From Lawsonibacter sp. (GTDB lineage Bacteria; Bacillota; Clostridia; Oscillospirales; Oscillospiraceae), in the NCBI GenBank assembly GCA_020025455.1, contig JAHHSC010000038.1:1-11968 (forward strand): DNA of 11,968 nucleotides, read 5' to 3'. The position numbers and the translations under genes are program-made. Below, piece after piece: positions 1 through 6,380 of this stretch; position 1 is the first letter of the stretch; every line of letters starts with the position of its first letter. The notes below the pieces were generated by a model. The model was not told the DNA's origin. It saw only the letters and a list, made by a program, of their open reading frames with translations, and did no database searches.

Positions 1-23
1 ACAAGAAAAAACGGCTGGAATTT

Positions 24-42
24 TGTCAACTAGAGGTTGACA
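24..42. repeat. 7-bp inverted repeat upstream of the cys promoter
   Basis: TGTCAAC at 24-30 and GTTGACA at 36-42 are perfect inverted arms around a 5-base spacer. The heptamer TTGACAC at 37-43 recurs at 76-82, where it forms the -35 region of the main promoter. This could be an operator for a repressor of the cys operon, or an alternative -35 element with a poor -10 (AATATT at 60-65). I see no match to a named regulator site. Confidence 0.35.
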
Positions 43-75
43 CGGGTAAAAACGGTCAAAATATTCCCGGTTAGC

Positions 76-104
76 TTGACACAAACGCGGTACAATGATA
101 ATAT
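76..104 (+). promoter_or_regulatory. Sigma-A-type promoter of the T-box-cysE-cysS operon
   Basis: TTGACA at 76-81 is a perfect -35 hexamer, followed 17 bases later by TAATAT at 99-104. TATAAT at 102-107 is an alternative -10 with a 20-base spacer. Transcription should start near 111-113, just before the T-box leader. Nothing else in the first 110 bases looks like a gene. Confidence 0.75.
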
Positions 105-111
105 AATAGCC

Positions 112-337
112 TGTAACGAGCGCAAGGAACGGAAAGAGTAGCGCCATCGTCAAGGCACAGAGAGGGTCCCTCACCGGCTGAAAGGGGACCTGCGGCGGCG
201 GGGTGTGAAGTGCATCCGGGAGCGTGGGGCGTAATGGCCCCCGGTTCGGCACCGATAGCCGCCGGCCAAGTGAGAAATGAGAGTGGAACCGCGAGTTTGT
301 CGCCTCTTATGCCTGTAGTGGGTGTGAGAGGTTTTTT
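112..337 (+). ncRNA. T-box riboswitch, probably tRNA-Cys responsive
   Basis: The leader has the parts of a T-box. Stem I carries an AGTA motif (137-140), a GGTCCC/GGGACC distal helix (165-170 with 185-190) and a specifier loop with TGC, a Cys codon, at 211-213 followed by A. A short hairpin (226-241) and a further GC-rich helix up to about 265 follow. The antiterminator pairs 278-283 with 304-309 and GCG 291-293 with CGC 301-303, leaving the bulge TGGAACC at 284-290. Its TGGA would pair with a tRNA 3' end that has discriminator U, which is the discriminator of bacterial tRNA-Cys. Uncharged tRNA-Cys should stabilise the antiterminator and switch on cysE and cysS. The structure was folded by eye and the specifier choice is an inference. 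Confidence 0.88.
303..337 (+). terminator. T-box intrinsic terminator
   Basis: Bases 303-313 pair with 321-331 as an 11-bp stem containing three G-U wobbles, with a 7-base loop, and six T residues (332-337) follow directly. The 5' arm shares bases 303-309 with the 3' arm of the antiterminator, so the two structures exclude each other, as a T-box switch requires. Confidence 0.85.
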
Positions 338-408
338 GTTTGTCCAAATTCAGGCAGATGCAGACCGCGCACCCCACCGAACTCACGTCTGACTTGTAGG
401 AGGAAGCC

Positions 409-1107
409 ATGTTTCAATCACTCAACGAGCTTTTAGGCGCATACCAGCGCCGCGATCCTGCTGCACGGTCCAAGCTGGAAATATTCCTGCTGTATCAGGG
501 CGTGCACGCAGTTTTGTACCACAGGTTGGCCCACTGGCTCTACGGTCACCACTGCAGATTTCTGGCCCGGTTTGTCTCGCAGTGGAGCCGCTTCTGGACG
601 GGCATTGAAATACATCCCGGAGCCCAAATCGGCAAGAACCTGGTCATTGACCATGGTATGGGTATCGTGATCGGCGAGACGGCCGAGGTTGGCGACGACT
701 GTCTGATTTATCACGGTGTCACCCTGGGCGGAACCGGCAAGGACCATGGCAAGCGCCACCCGACCATCGGGAATAATGTTCTCATCAGCTGCGGCGCCAA
801 GGTGCTCGGCCCCTTCAAGGTGGGGGATAACGCCCGCATCGCGTCCAATGCTGTGGTGCTCAGTGAGGTACCGGCCAACGCCACCGCCGTGGGTATCCCG
901 GCCCAGATCGTCCGTATTGCCGGTCAGACCACCCATTACGCTGACGAGGTGGACCAGACCAGTGTGAAAAACCCCACCTTGGAAAAAATCGCGGCTCTGT
1001 CGGCCCGGCTGGACCTGGTGGAGCGCATTTTAGATGAAGAGTTTATGGAGCGCAAGGGCTTGAAGAAGCCAGAGCCTCCCCGTACAAACGAGGAAGAAAA
1101 GGAGTAA
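409..1107 (+). CDS. cysE: Serine O-acetyltransferase CysE
   Basis: CysE makes O-acetylserine from L-serine and acetyl-CoA, the first step of cysteine synthesis, in the cytoplasm. The 232-residue protein has a short N-terminal helical region (about 1-60), then left-handed beta-helix hexapeptide repeats (about 66-165). The active-site stretch DHGMGIVIGE contains H82, equivalent to the catalytic His of the E. coli enzyme. The second conserved His is in KRHPTI (H117), and GVTLGGTGK lies between them. E67 (IEIHP) sits where E. coli has the partner Asp, which I recall as common in Bacillus-type enzymes. The C-terminal tail (about 185-232) is charged and helical. The ATG is preceded by TAGGAGG (397-403) and the T-box leader. 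Only 6 bases separate it from cysS. Length fits the short Gram-positive class. Confidence 0.95.
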   Translation: MFQSLNELLGAYQRRDPAARSKLEIFLLYQGVHAVLYHRLAHWLYGHHCRFLARFVSQWSRFWTGIEIHPGAQIGKNLVIDHGMGIVIGETAEVGDDCLIYHGVTLGGTGKDHGKRHPTIGNNVLISCGAKVLGPFKVGDNARIASNAVVLSEVPANATAVGIPAQIVRIAGQTTHYADEVDQTSVKNPTLEKIAALSARLDLVERILDEEFMERKGLKKPEPPRTNEEEKE

Positions 1108-1113
1108 TACGAT

Positions 1114-2559
1114 ATGCTGCTATACAATTCCGCTACCCATAAGAAGGAGCCCTTTGTCACCCACACCCAAAACCACGTGGAGATGTACACCTGCGGCCCC
1201 ACCGTCTACCACTTCGCCCACATCGGAAACCTGCGCTCCTATATCATGGAGGACGTGCTGGAAAAGTTCCTGCGCTGGTCCGGCTATGACGTGAACCGCG
1301 TTATGAACATCACGGACGTGGGCCACCTGAGCTCCGATGCCGACACCGGCGAGGACAAGATGCTCAAGGGAGCACGCCGTGAGCACAAGACCGTCATGGA
1401 GATCGCGCAGTACTACACCGATGCCTTCTTTGAGGATTGCCGCAAGCTGAACATCAAGCGGCCCGACACCGTTCAGCCCGCCACCGGCCTGATCGATGAC
1501 TTTATCAAGATCGTTTCCGGTCTGCTGGAGAAGGGCTACGCCTACATTGCCGGCGGCAACGTGTACTTCGACACCTCCAAGCTGGACCACTATTATGTGT
1601 TTAACAACCAGGACGAGGACGACCTGGCCGTGGGCGTCCGTGAGGGCGTGGAAGAGGACCTGAATAAGCGCAACCGCAACGACTTCGTGCTGTGGTTCAC
1701 CAAGTCCAAGTTCGAGGATCAGGCCCTGAAGTGGGACTCCCCTTGGGGCGTGGGCTATCCCGGCTGGCACATCGAGTGCTCCGGCATCTCTCTGAAGTAT
1801 AACGGGGAATACCTGGACCTGCACTGCGGCGGCATTGATAACGCCTTTCCTCACCACACCAATGAGATCGCCCAGTCCGAGTCCTATCTGGGCCACCCCT
1901 GGTGCAAGCAGTGGTTCCATGTCCACCACCTGAACACCAACAGCGGCAAGATGTCCAAGTCCAAGGGCGAGTTCCTCACCGTCTCCCTGCTGGAGGAAAA
2001 GGGCTACGATCCCCTGGCCTACCGCTTCTTCTGCCTGCAGTCCCACTACCGCAAGGGCCTGGTGTTTACTTGGGAGAACCTGGACAATGCCCAGGGCGCA
2101 TACAATAAGCTGATCAAGAAAATCGCGGCGCTGGACGAGAAGGACGGAGCCGTGGATGAAGCGGTTCTGGCTGCGTACAAGGAGAAGTTTGACCAGCAGG
2201 TGGGCAACGACCTGAACACCTCCATGGGTATCACCGCCCTCTACGATGCACTGAAGGCCAAGACCAACGACGCCACCAAGCTGGCGATCCTCGCCAGCTT
2301 CGACGAGGTCCTGTCCCTGTCTCTGCTGGAGAAGGCCGCTGAGCTTCGGAAGAAGCAGGCTGCCCAGACCCAGGCCGTGGCGGGCAGCTACACCGTCACC
2401 GGCGAGGGCGATCCCGCCATCGACGCGCTGGTGCTGGCCCGCGGCGAGGCGAAGAAGGCCAAGAACTTTGCGGAGGCCGATCGAATCCGTGATGCGTTGA
2501 AGGAGCAGGGCATTGAAGTCACTGACGTGCCCGGCGGAGCCAGCTGGAAGCGCGTGTAA
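1114..2559 (+). CDS. cysS: Cysteinyl-tRNA synthetase CysS
   Basis: This class I aminoacyl-tRNA synthetase charges tRNA-Cys with cysteine. The 481-residue protein has every expected landmark: CGPTVY with zinc ligand C27, the HIGN motif at 36-39, GWHIEC with C222, the LHCGGIDNAFPHH stretch with H247, and E251, which together match the four zinc ligands of the E. coli enzyme, plus KMSKS at 279-283. The C-terminal part (about 340-481) is the helical tRNA-binding region and ends in the usual EGxxWxR-like tail (GGASWKRV). The start ATG follows AAAAGGAG, the last bases of cysE. Being in one transcript behind a Cys T-box means low charged tRNA-Cys raises both cysteine supply and charging capacity. 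Length and motifs are standard and nothing looks broken. Confidence 0.97.
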   Translation: MLLYNSATHKKEPFVTHTQNHVEMYTCGPTVYHFAHIGNLRSYIMEDVLEKFLRWSGYDVNRVMNITDVGHLSSDADTGEDKMLKGARREHKTVMEIAQYYTDAFFEDCRKLNIKRPDTVQPATGLIDDFIKIVSGLLEKGYAYIAGGNVYFDTSKLDHYYVFNNQDEDDLAVGVREGVEEDLNKRNRNDFVLWFTKSKFEDQALKWDSPWGVGYPGWHIECSGISLKYNGEYLDLHCGGIDNAFPHHTNEIAQSESYLGHPWCKQWFHVHHLNTNSGKMSKSKGEFLTVSLLEEKGYDPLAYRFFCLQSHYRKGLVFTWENLDNAQGAYNKLIKKIAALDEKDGAVDEAVLAAYKEKFDQQVGNDLNTSMGITALYDALKAKTNDATKLAILASFDEVLSLSLLEKAAELRKKQAAQTQAVAGSYTVTGEGDPAIDALVLARGEAKKAKNFAEADRIRDALKEQGIEVTDVPGGASWKRV

Positions 2560-2569
2560 GAAACCAAAC

Positions 2570-2602
2570 AAAAAGAGGAAGCCATCTGGCTTCCTCTTTT
2601 TT
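2570..2602. terminator. Bidirectional terminator between cysS and the radical SAM gene
   Basis: AAAAAGAGGAAGCC (2570-2583) and its exact complement (2588-2601) form a 14-bp stem with the 4-base loop ATCT. T runs flank it on both strands, so it can end cysS transcription rightward and the convergent gene leftward. The last base of the minus-strand stop codon is already part of the arm. Confidence 0.92.
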
Positions 2603-3494
2603 ACAGTGCGGAGCCCTGCTCCACATCATCCCGAATCAAGGCTTGATTGATGGCGTTGAGCACCCGCTTTTTATCACCACTCCACAATGGGGCCAGCAGG
2701 TCCCGCTTGGCCCCATCGCCCGTGAGACGATGAAGAACCAGAGCGCGGGGGAGATGGGTGATACAGCCCTCCAGGGCAGCGACATACTCCTCCAGCTCCA
2801 TGGTGTGGATCTGACCCGCCTCCCACTGTCGGGCCAGCTCCGTGCCCCGGAGGATATGGAGCAGATGGAGCTTGATTCCGTCCGCCCCGGATGCGCCGAT
2901 ATACTGAGAGGTCTGTGCCATCATATCCGGTGTTTCACCGGGCAGCCCCAAAATCTGATGGACCACCACCGTGATCCCCCTGGCCTTTAGCGCTTTGACC
3001 GCCTGATCGTAGACTGGAAGATCATAGCCCCGGCGGATATACCGGGCGGTGTCCGGGTGAATGGTCTGGAGCCCCAGCTCCACCCACACCGGCTTGACCT
3101 GAGCGCACCGCTCCAGCAGCTCCAGCACCTCGTCTCCCAGGCAGTCCGGCCGGGTGGCAATCGAGAGGGCTACCACATCGTCCGGCTCCATGGCGGCCCG
3201 GTAGAGCCGTTCCAGCTGCTCCACCGGACCGTAGGTATTGGTGAAGGACTGGAAGTAGGAGATATACTTTGCCGGCTTCTTCAATTTGGCCGATACCCGT
3301 GCTTTTGCCCGCTCCAGCTGGAGTGAAATGTCTCCCGATTCTGCAAAGGCCCCGGCCCCGTCACAGAAGATGCATCCGCCGCTTCCCAGCGTCCCATCCC
3401 GGTTTGGACAGCTGCACCCGGAGGAAAGGGCAAGTTTATAGACTTTACATCCATACTGCTCCTTCATCCGGTCATTCAGCCTGTTGATGTACAT
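2601..3494 (-). CDS. TIGR01212/YhcC-type radical SAM protein
   Basis: This is a 297-residue radical SAM enzyme of the family usually annotated YhcC/TIGR01212; its substrate is not known to me. Near the N-terminus (numbered from 3494) SCPNRDGTLGSGGCIFC gives C29-X11-C41-X2-C44 for the 4Fe-4S cluster. The body has the expected TIM-barrel segments, including YFQSFTNTYGP, IATRPDC, WVELGLQT and HQILGLPGE, and ends with HRLTGDGA. I start at the ATG at 3494 because AAGGGG lies 7 bases upstream and MYINRLNDRMKEQYG is a plausible family start. The longer reading from 3554 adds 20 residues but has no ribosome site, and its ATG lies immediately downstream of the likely -10 element, at about the transcription start. 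The gene is convergent with cysS and divergent from the XRE regulator gene. Function beyond the enzyme class is uncertain. Confidence 0.9.
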   Translation of the reverse strand: MYINRLNDRMKEQYGCKVYKLALSSGCSCPNRDGTLGSGGCIFCDGAGAFAESGDISLQLERAKARVSAKLKKPAKYISYFQSFTNTYGPVEQLERLYRAAMEPDDVVALSIATRPDCLGDEVLELLERCAQVKPVWVELGLQTIHPDTARYIRRGYDLPVYDQAVKALKARGITVVVHQILGLPGETPDMMAQTSQYIGASGADGIKLHLLHILRGTELARQWEAGQIHTMELEEYVAALEGCITHLPRALVLHRLTGDGAKRDLLAPLWSGDKKRVLNAINQALIRDDVEQGSAL

Positions 3495-3516
3495 GCGAAA
3501 TCCCCTTTTCGGCCGA

Positions 3517-3545
3517 TTGTGCGGCGGAAGATTTTGTGCTACAAT
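3517..3545 (+). promoter_or_regulatory. Promoter of the XRE regulator gene
   Basis: TTGTGC (3517-3522), a 17-base spacer and TACAAT (3540-3545) make a good sigma-A promoter. Start of transcription is expected near 3552, about 46 bases before the ATG at 3598. Confidence 0.65.
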
Positions 3546-3554
3546 AACGTTCAT

Positions 3555-3583
3555 ACAGTACCACAGATATGTGAAACGCGCAA
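3555..3583 (-). promoter_or_regulatory. Promoter of the radical SAM gene
   Basis: On the minus strand TTGCGC (3583-3578) and TACTGT (3560-3555) are 17 bases apart. The predicted start near 3548 gives a leader of about 55 bases to the ATG at 3494 and argues against the upstream ATG at 3554. The two divergent -10 elements are only 9 bases apart. Confidence 0.5.
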
Positions 3584-3597
3584 GGAGGAACCAAACT

Positions 3598-4050
3598 ATG
3601 ACGACTATGGCACAGCGTATTGAAGAACTGCGGATTCAGCGGAACCTGAGCCGCCCCGCTCTGGCCGCCGCTCTGGGTCTGCCCAGAACAGCCATTGAAA
3701 AATTTGAGACCGGCCGCCTGACCCCCACCCAGGACCAGCAGAAGAAGCTGGCCGCCTACTTTGAGGTGACCCTGGCCCAGCTGAAGGGCGAGGATGACGG
3801 CGGGATTACGGCCTGGATGCAGGACGACTATGCGGATGAGCCTGTGTCCGCTCCTGTGCGCCAGCCCAAGCGGGTGGCCAAGGTGGAGCACAGCGGCCCG
3901 GAGGGAGGCTCCATGATGGATGCCCTGCTCACCAGCGGCAAGTTCCAGGAGGCCCTGCGCGAAGCTGCTCTGGAGGTCCTGCGCTCCAAGGAGGGGCAGG
4001 AGATCCTGGCCAACGTGGTGCGGAAGGAGCTGGCCAGCCGAGGCCGCTGA
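3598..4050 (+). CDS. XRE-family helix-turn-helix transcriptional regulator
   Basis: The 150-residue protein has a Cro/CI-type HTH at about residues 5-63. RIEELRIQRNLSRPALA is helix 1-2, AALGLPRTAIEKFETGR is the recognition region, and the domain closes with LAAYFEVTLAQLKG. The rest (about 64-150) is a polar linker followed by a helical, charged tail with SGKFQEALREAALEVLRS, which could be an oligomerisation segment. I recognise no ligand-binding domain. AAGGAGG (3582-3588) sits 9 bases before the ATG. An ATG three codons further in is a less well-placed alternative. Its promoter overlaps that of the divergent radical SAM gene, so binding there could affect both. Target and signal cannot be read from the sequence. 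Confidence 0.88.
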   Translation: MTTMAQRIEELRIQRNLSRPALAAALGLPRTAIEKFETGRLTPTQDQQKKLAAYFEVTLAQLKGEDDGGITAWMQDDYADEPVSAPVRQPKRVAKVEHSGPEGGSMMDALLTSGKFQEALREAALEVLRSKEGQEILANVVRKELASRGR

Positions 4051-4060
4051 AACGCGATCG

Positions 4061-4089
4061 TTGTCAATGCAGCCTTTTTCTGCTATAAT
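4061..4089 (+). promoter_or_regulatory. Near-consensus promoter of the YitT-family gene
   Basis: TTGTCA (4061-4066), a 17-base spacer and a perfect TATAAT (4084-4089) lie just 11 bases after the XRE stop codon. The predicted start near 4096 leaves a very short leader, with the AGGAG at 4101-4105 only a few bases in. This gene can therefore be expressed independently of the regulator gene. Confidence 0.75.
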
Positions 4090-4111
4090 GAAAACAGAAA
4101 AGGAGTTGTTC

Positions 4112-4129
4112 ATGTGTTTCCCCAAGTAA
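4112..4129 (+). other. Six-codon mini-ORF overlapping the YitT start
   Basis: ATG at 4112-4114 opens a reading frame MCFPK followed by TAA at 4127-4129. It overlaps the GTG start at 4114 in another frame. AGGAG is 6 bases before the ATG and 8 before the GTG, so both could compete for the same ribosome. It may be chance. If translated, it would lower or couple initiation of the membrane protein. Confidence 0.3.
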
Positions 4130-4755
4130 AAGCGAAGAACTGCGCGGTGGCCCTGCTGGGAAGCGCGATTCTAGCTTTCGGACTTTATAACATCCATGCC
4201 CTGTCAGGCGTGACCGAGGGTGGTGTGCTGGGCATGACCCTGCTGCTCCACCACTGGTTCCAGATTTCGCCGGCGGTATCCGGGCTTCTGATGAACACGG
4301 CCTGTTACCTGCTTGGATGGAAGCTGCTGGGTAAGGCGTTTATTGTCTATTCCTTTGTGGCAGGTGCTGGGTTTTCCCTGTTTTACGCCATCTTTGAACA
4401 GTTCGCCCCCCTGTGGCCCCAGTTGGCTGAGATGCCCCTGGCTGCCGCCGTGCTGGGGGCTCTGTTTGTGGGGGTGGGCGTGGGATTGAGCGTGCAGGCC
4501 GGCGGTGCACCTGGTGGAGATGATGCTCTGGCGATGAGCATTGCCCACGTGACCCACTGGAAGATCGAGTGGGCCTACCTGATCTCCGATTTGGTGGTCC
4601 TCGGCCTGTCCATCACGTACCTGCCTGTGGACCGGCTGCTGTGCTCTCTGCTGACCGTGATGCTCTCCGGCCAGACCATTGGCATGGTCCAGCGCATCGC
4701 CGTGTGGCTGGCTGCCAAGCGCGAGAAGCGGAAGTGGTCGGACGCAAAATCCTGA
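4114..4755 (+). CDS. YitT-family integral membrane protein
   Basis: The 213-residue, strongly hydrophobic protein has about six membrane segments (roughly 9-27, 51-68, 72-93, 108-127, 152-170 and 174-198) and a positively charged C-terminus (AAKREKRK). The loop VQAGGAPGGDDALA (about 127-140) and SGVTEGGVLGMTLLLHH near the N-terminus resemble the conserved Gly-rich segments of the YitT/DUF161 family. The soluble C-terminal DUF2179 domain of many YitT proteins is absent, so this is the short, membrane-only type. Function of the family is unknown, though transport is often suggested. The only in-frame start near the AGGAG is GTG at 4114. Its own promoter precedes it and a terminator lies 18 bases after the stop. 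Confidence 0.82.
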   Translation: MFPQVKAKNCAVALLGSAILAFGLYNIHALSGVTEGGVLGMTLLLHHWFQISPAVSGLLMNTACYLLGWKLLGKAFIVYSFVAGAGFSLFYAIFEQFAPLWPQLAEMPLAAAVLGALFVGVGVGLSVQAGGAPGGDDALAMSIAHVTHWKIEWAYLISDLVVLGLSITYLPVDRLLCSLLTVMLSGQTIGMVQRIAVWLAAKREKRKWSDAKS

Positions 4756-4773
4756 AGTCCTGAAGAAAGAGAA

Positions 4774-4802
4774 AAAGCCGCTCTGTGACACAGAGCGGCT
4801 TT
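4774..4802. terminator. Bidirectional terminator between YitT and the ABC operon
   Basis: AGCCGCTCTGTG and its exact complement flank a single central A (4776-4800), and the pairing extends two A-T pairs outward. In RNA the innermost bases form the loop. The minus strand has a five-T run after the stem (4776-4772) and is the stronger direction. Rightward the tract is TTTCTT. It serves the ABC operon, whose stop is 11 bases away, and the YitT gene. Confidence 0.88.
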
Positions 4803-4813
4803 CTTAGTTTGCC

Positions 4814-5536
4814 TTACAGCACTTTGCTGAGGAAGAGCTTGGTGCGGGGATGCTGGGGGTGGTTGAAGAACTCATCGGGGGTGTTCTGCTCCAGAATGTG
4901 GCCGCCATCCATAAAGAGGACGCGGCTGCCCACCTCGCGGGCAAAGCCCATCTCATGGGTCACCACAACCATGGTCATGCCGTCGTTGGCCAAATCCTTC
5001 ATAACGTCCAACACCTCACCGACCATTTCAGGGTCCAGGGCAGAGGTGGGTTCGTCAAAGAGCATCACCTTGGGACGCATGGCCAGGGCACGGACAATGG
5101 CGATACGCTGCTTCTGTCCGCCGGACAGCTGGGAAGGGAACGCGTCGGCCTTTTCCAGCAGACCGACCCGGTCCAGCAGGGCCTTGGCAGCTTCGTCCGC
5201 CTCGCTCTGACTCATCAGACCGGTCTGGACGGGGGCCAAGGTGACGTTCTTGCGGATGGTCATGTTGGGGAACAGGTTGAAGTGCTGGAACACCATGCCC
5301 ATCTGACGGCGGACTTGATCGATCTTTACCTTTGGGTCGGTGATCTCAGTGCCCTCAAAGGTGATGGTGCCAGAGGTGGGAGTTTCCAGCAGATTCAGGC
5401 AGCGGAGAAAGGTGGACTTGCCAGAGCCGGAGGGCCCCAGCACCACGACCTTCTCGCCGGGGTAGATATGCTCGGAAATATTGTCCAGAACGAGATGGTC
5501 TCCAAAGGACTTGGAGAGGTTTTTAACGTCGATCAC
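4814..5536 (-). CDS. Polar amino-acid ABC transporter ATP-binding protein (GlnQ/ArtM type)
   Basis: This 240-residue ATPase powers amino-acid import from the cytoplasmic side. Numbered from the GTG start it has Walker [10 protein letters not shown] (34-42), Q-loop Q84 in [10 protein letters not shown], signature LSGGQ (137-141), Walker B VMLFDEP (157-163) and switch H194 in THEMGF. The HFNLFP and [10 protein letters not shown] stretches are typical of the polar amino-acid (PAAT) family. I chose GTG at 5536 because it gives [12 protein letters not shown], the usual family N-terminus, and AGGAGG lies 10 bases upstream. An upstream in-frame TTG at 5566 would add ten residues that look like permease-coding sequence read in another frame. 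The gene overlaps the permease gene by 14 bases, suggesting coupled translation. The substrate cannot be told from this subunit. Confidence 0.95.
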   Translation of the reverse strand: MIDVKNLSKSFGDHLVLDNISEHIYPGEKVVVLGPSGSGKSTFLRCLNLLETPTSGTITFEGTEITDPKVKIDQVRRQMGMVFQHFNLFPNMTIRKNVTLAPVQTGLMSQSEADEAAKALLDRVGLLEKADAFPSQLSGGQKQRIAIVRALAMRPKVMLFDEPTSALDPEMVGEVLDVMKDLANDGMTMVVVTHEMGFAREVGSRVLFMDGGHILEQNTPDEFFNHPQHPRTKLFLSKVL

Positions 5537-6299
5537 TTTGACGCATCCTCCTTTCAAGTTTGCCAAGCAGCCAGGACAGGATCAGCACGATGCCAAGGTA
5601 GACCAGAGCCACGCCGAACAGAGGCATGAAGCCGCCGAACACCTTGGTCGTGATGAGCTGAGCGGACTTGGTCAGATCGCGCAGTCCGATGATGCCTACA
5701 ATGGAAGTCTCCTTCAGCAGGCTGATAAGCTCATTGCCAAGGGCGGGCAGGATGTTCTTAATGGCCTGTGGGATAATGATGAAGCGCATGGTCTGGAAGT
5801 AGTTCAGGCCGAGCGAACGGCCGGCCTCCATCTGGCCGCCGTCCACGCTCATGAGGCCGCCGCGGACGATCTCAGCCACATAGGCACCGGAGTTGATACC
5901 GAAGGCCAGGGCAGACACCGCCACCAGATTACGGCTGGACTTGAAGATAACCATGGCCATGATCAGCAGCTGCACCATCATAGGGGTGCCGCGGATGACA
6001 GTGGTGTAAAGCTTGGCGATCCAGTTGATGGCAGACAGCAGAACGTTGGGGCGGGCGCCTGCGCGGCGCTGATCGTGGAGGGTGCGGATAACGGCCACCA
6101 GCATACCCAGGATCACGCCCAGCACCAGAGCCATCACGGCGATGAGCAGAGTGTTTCCAAGTCCCTCCAGATAGAGCTTCCAGCGACCGCCGAAGACAAA
6201 ACTCTGATATAGGTCCACGTTGAAGTTCTCCCAGTTGGTCAGAGGAATGTTATCCATGGCCTTCTGCAAGAGAACATCACACCAGTTGATCCAATTCAC
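5523..6299 (-). CDS. Polar amino-acid ABC transporter permease (HisM/ArtQ type)
   Basis: The 258-residue membrane subunit has hydrophobic spans at about 48-72, 106-119, 125-145, 185-206 and 223-246. The EAA loop [20 protein letters not shown] begins at E158 and docks on the ATPase. The [14 protein letters not shown] segment (42-55) matches the usual N-terminal permease motif, and [11 protein letters not shown] is also characteristic. The protein is longer than a typical 215-225-residue family member because about 40 residues precede the first span. The GTG start has AGGAG 13 bases upstream, somewhat far. ATG at 6257 is an alternative that would shorten the N-terminus but has a poorly placed ribosome site. 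Only one permease gene is present, so it probably works as a homodimer. Confidence 0.93.
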   Translation of the reverse strand: MNWINWCDVLLQKAMDNIPLTNWENFNVDLYQSFVFGGRWKLYLEGLGNTLLIAVMALVLGVILGMLVAVIRTLHDQRRAGARPNVLLSAINWIAKLYTTVIRGTPMMVQLLIMAMVIFKSSRNLVAVSALAFGINSGAYVAEIVRGGLMSVDGGQMEAGRSLGLNYFQTMRFIIIPQAIKNILPALGNELISLLKETSIVGIIGLRDLTKSAQLITTKVFGGFMPLFGVALVYLGIVLILSWLLGKLERRMRQSDRR

Positions 6300-6328
6300 G
6301 GCTTTCTCTTTCTCCTTTCTCTAAGACG

Positions 6329-6361
6329 GCAAAAGGGGGCGGCACGGGCCGTCCCTTTTGC
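6329..6361 (-). terminator. Intercistronic stem-loop after the binding-protein gene
   Basis: GCAAAAGGGGGCGGC (6329-6343) and GCCGTCCCTTTTGC (6348-6361) pair almost perfectly around a 4-base loop, with a small asymmetric internal bulge. On the minus-strand transcript the stem ends in CCCCUUUUGC, a weak U tract. It probably acts as a partial terminator or as an RNA-stabilising 3' end that keeps binding-protein mRNA more abundant than permease mRNA, as is common in such operons. Confidence 0.65.
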
Positions 6362-6380
6362 AAAACAACTAAATCGGAAC

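Noticed and set aside
210..392. Short frames within the leader before cysE
   Set aside because: They fall inside the T-box stems and terminator, which explain the sequence better.
1120..2571. Long minus-strand open frame (483 codons) opposite cysS
   Set aside because: Mirror of a GC-rich gene with strong codon bias. Composition is Val/Leu/Gly/His-rich with no domain, and cysS on the other strand is certain.
5481..6212. Plus-strand open frame of 243 codons across the permease region
   Set aside because: His/Gln/Asp-rich composition typical of a reversed membrane gene. The permease with its EAA loop is the real gene.
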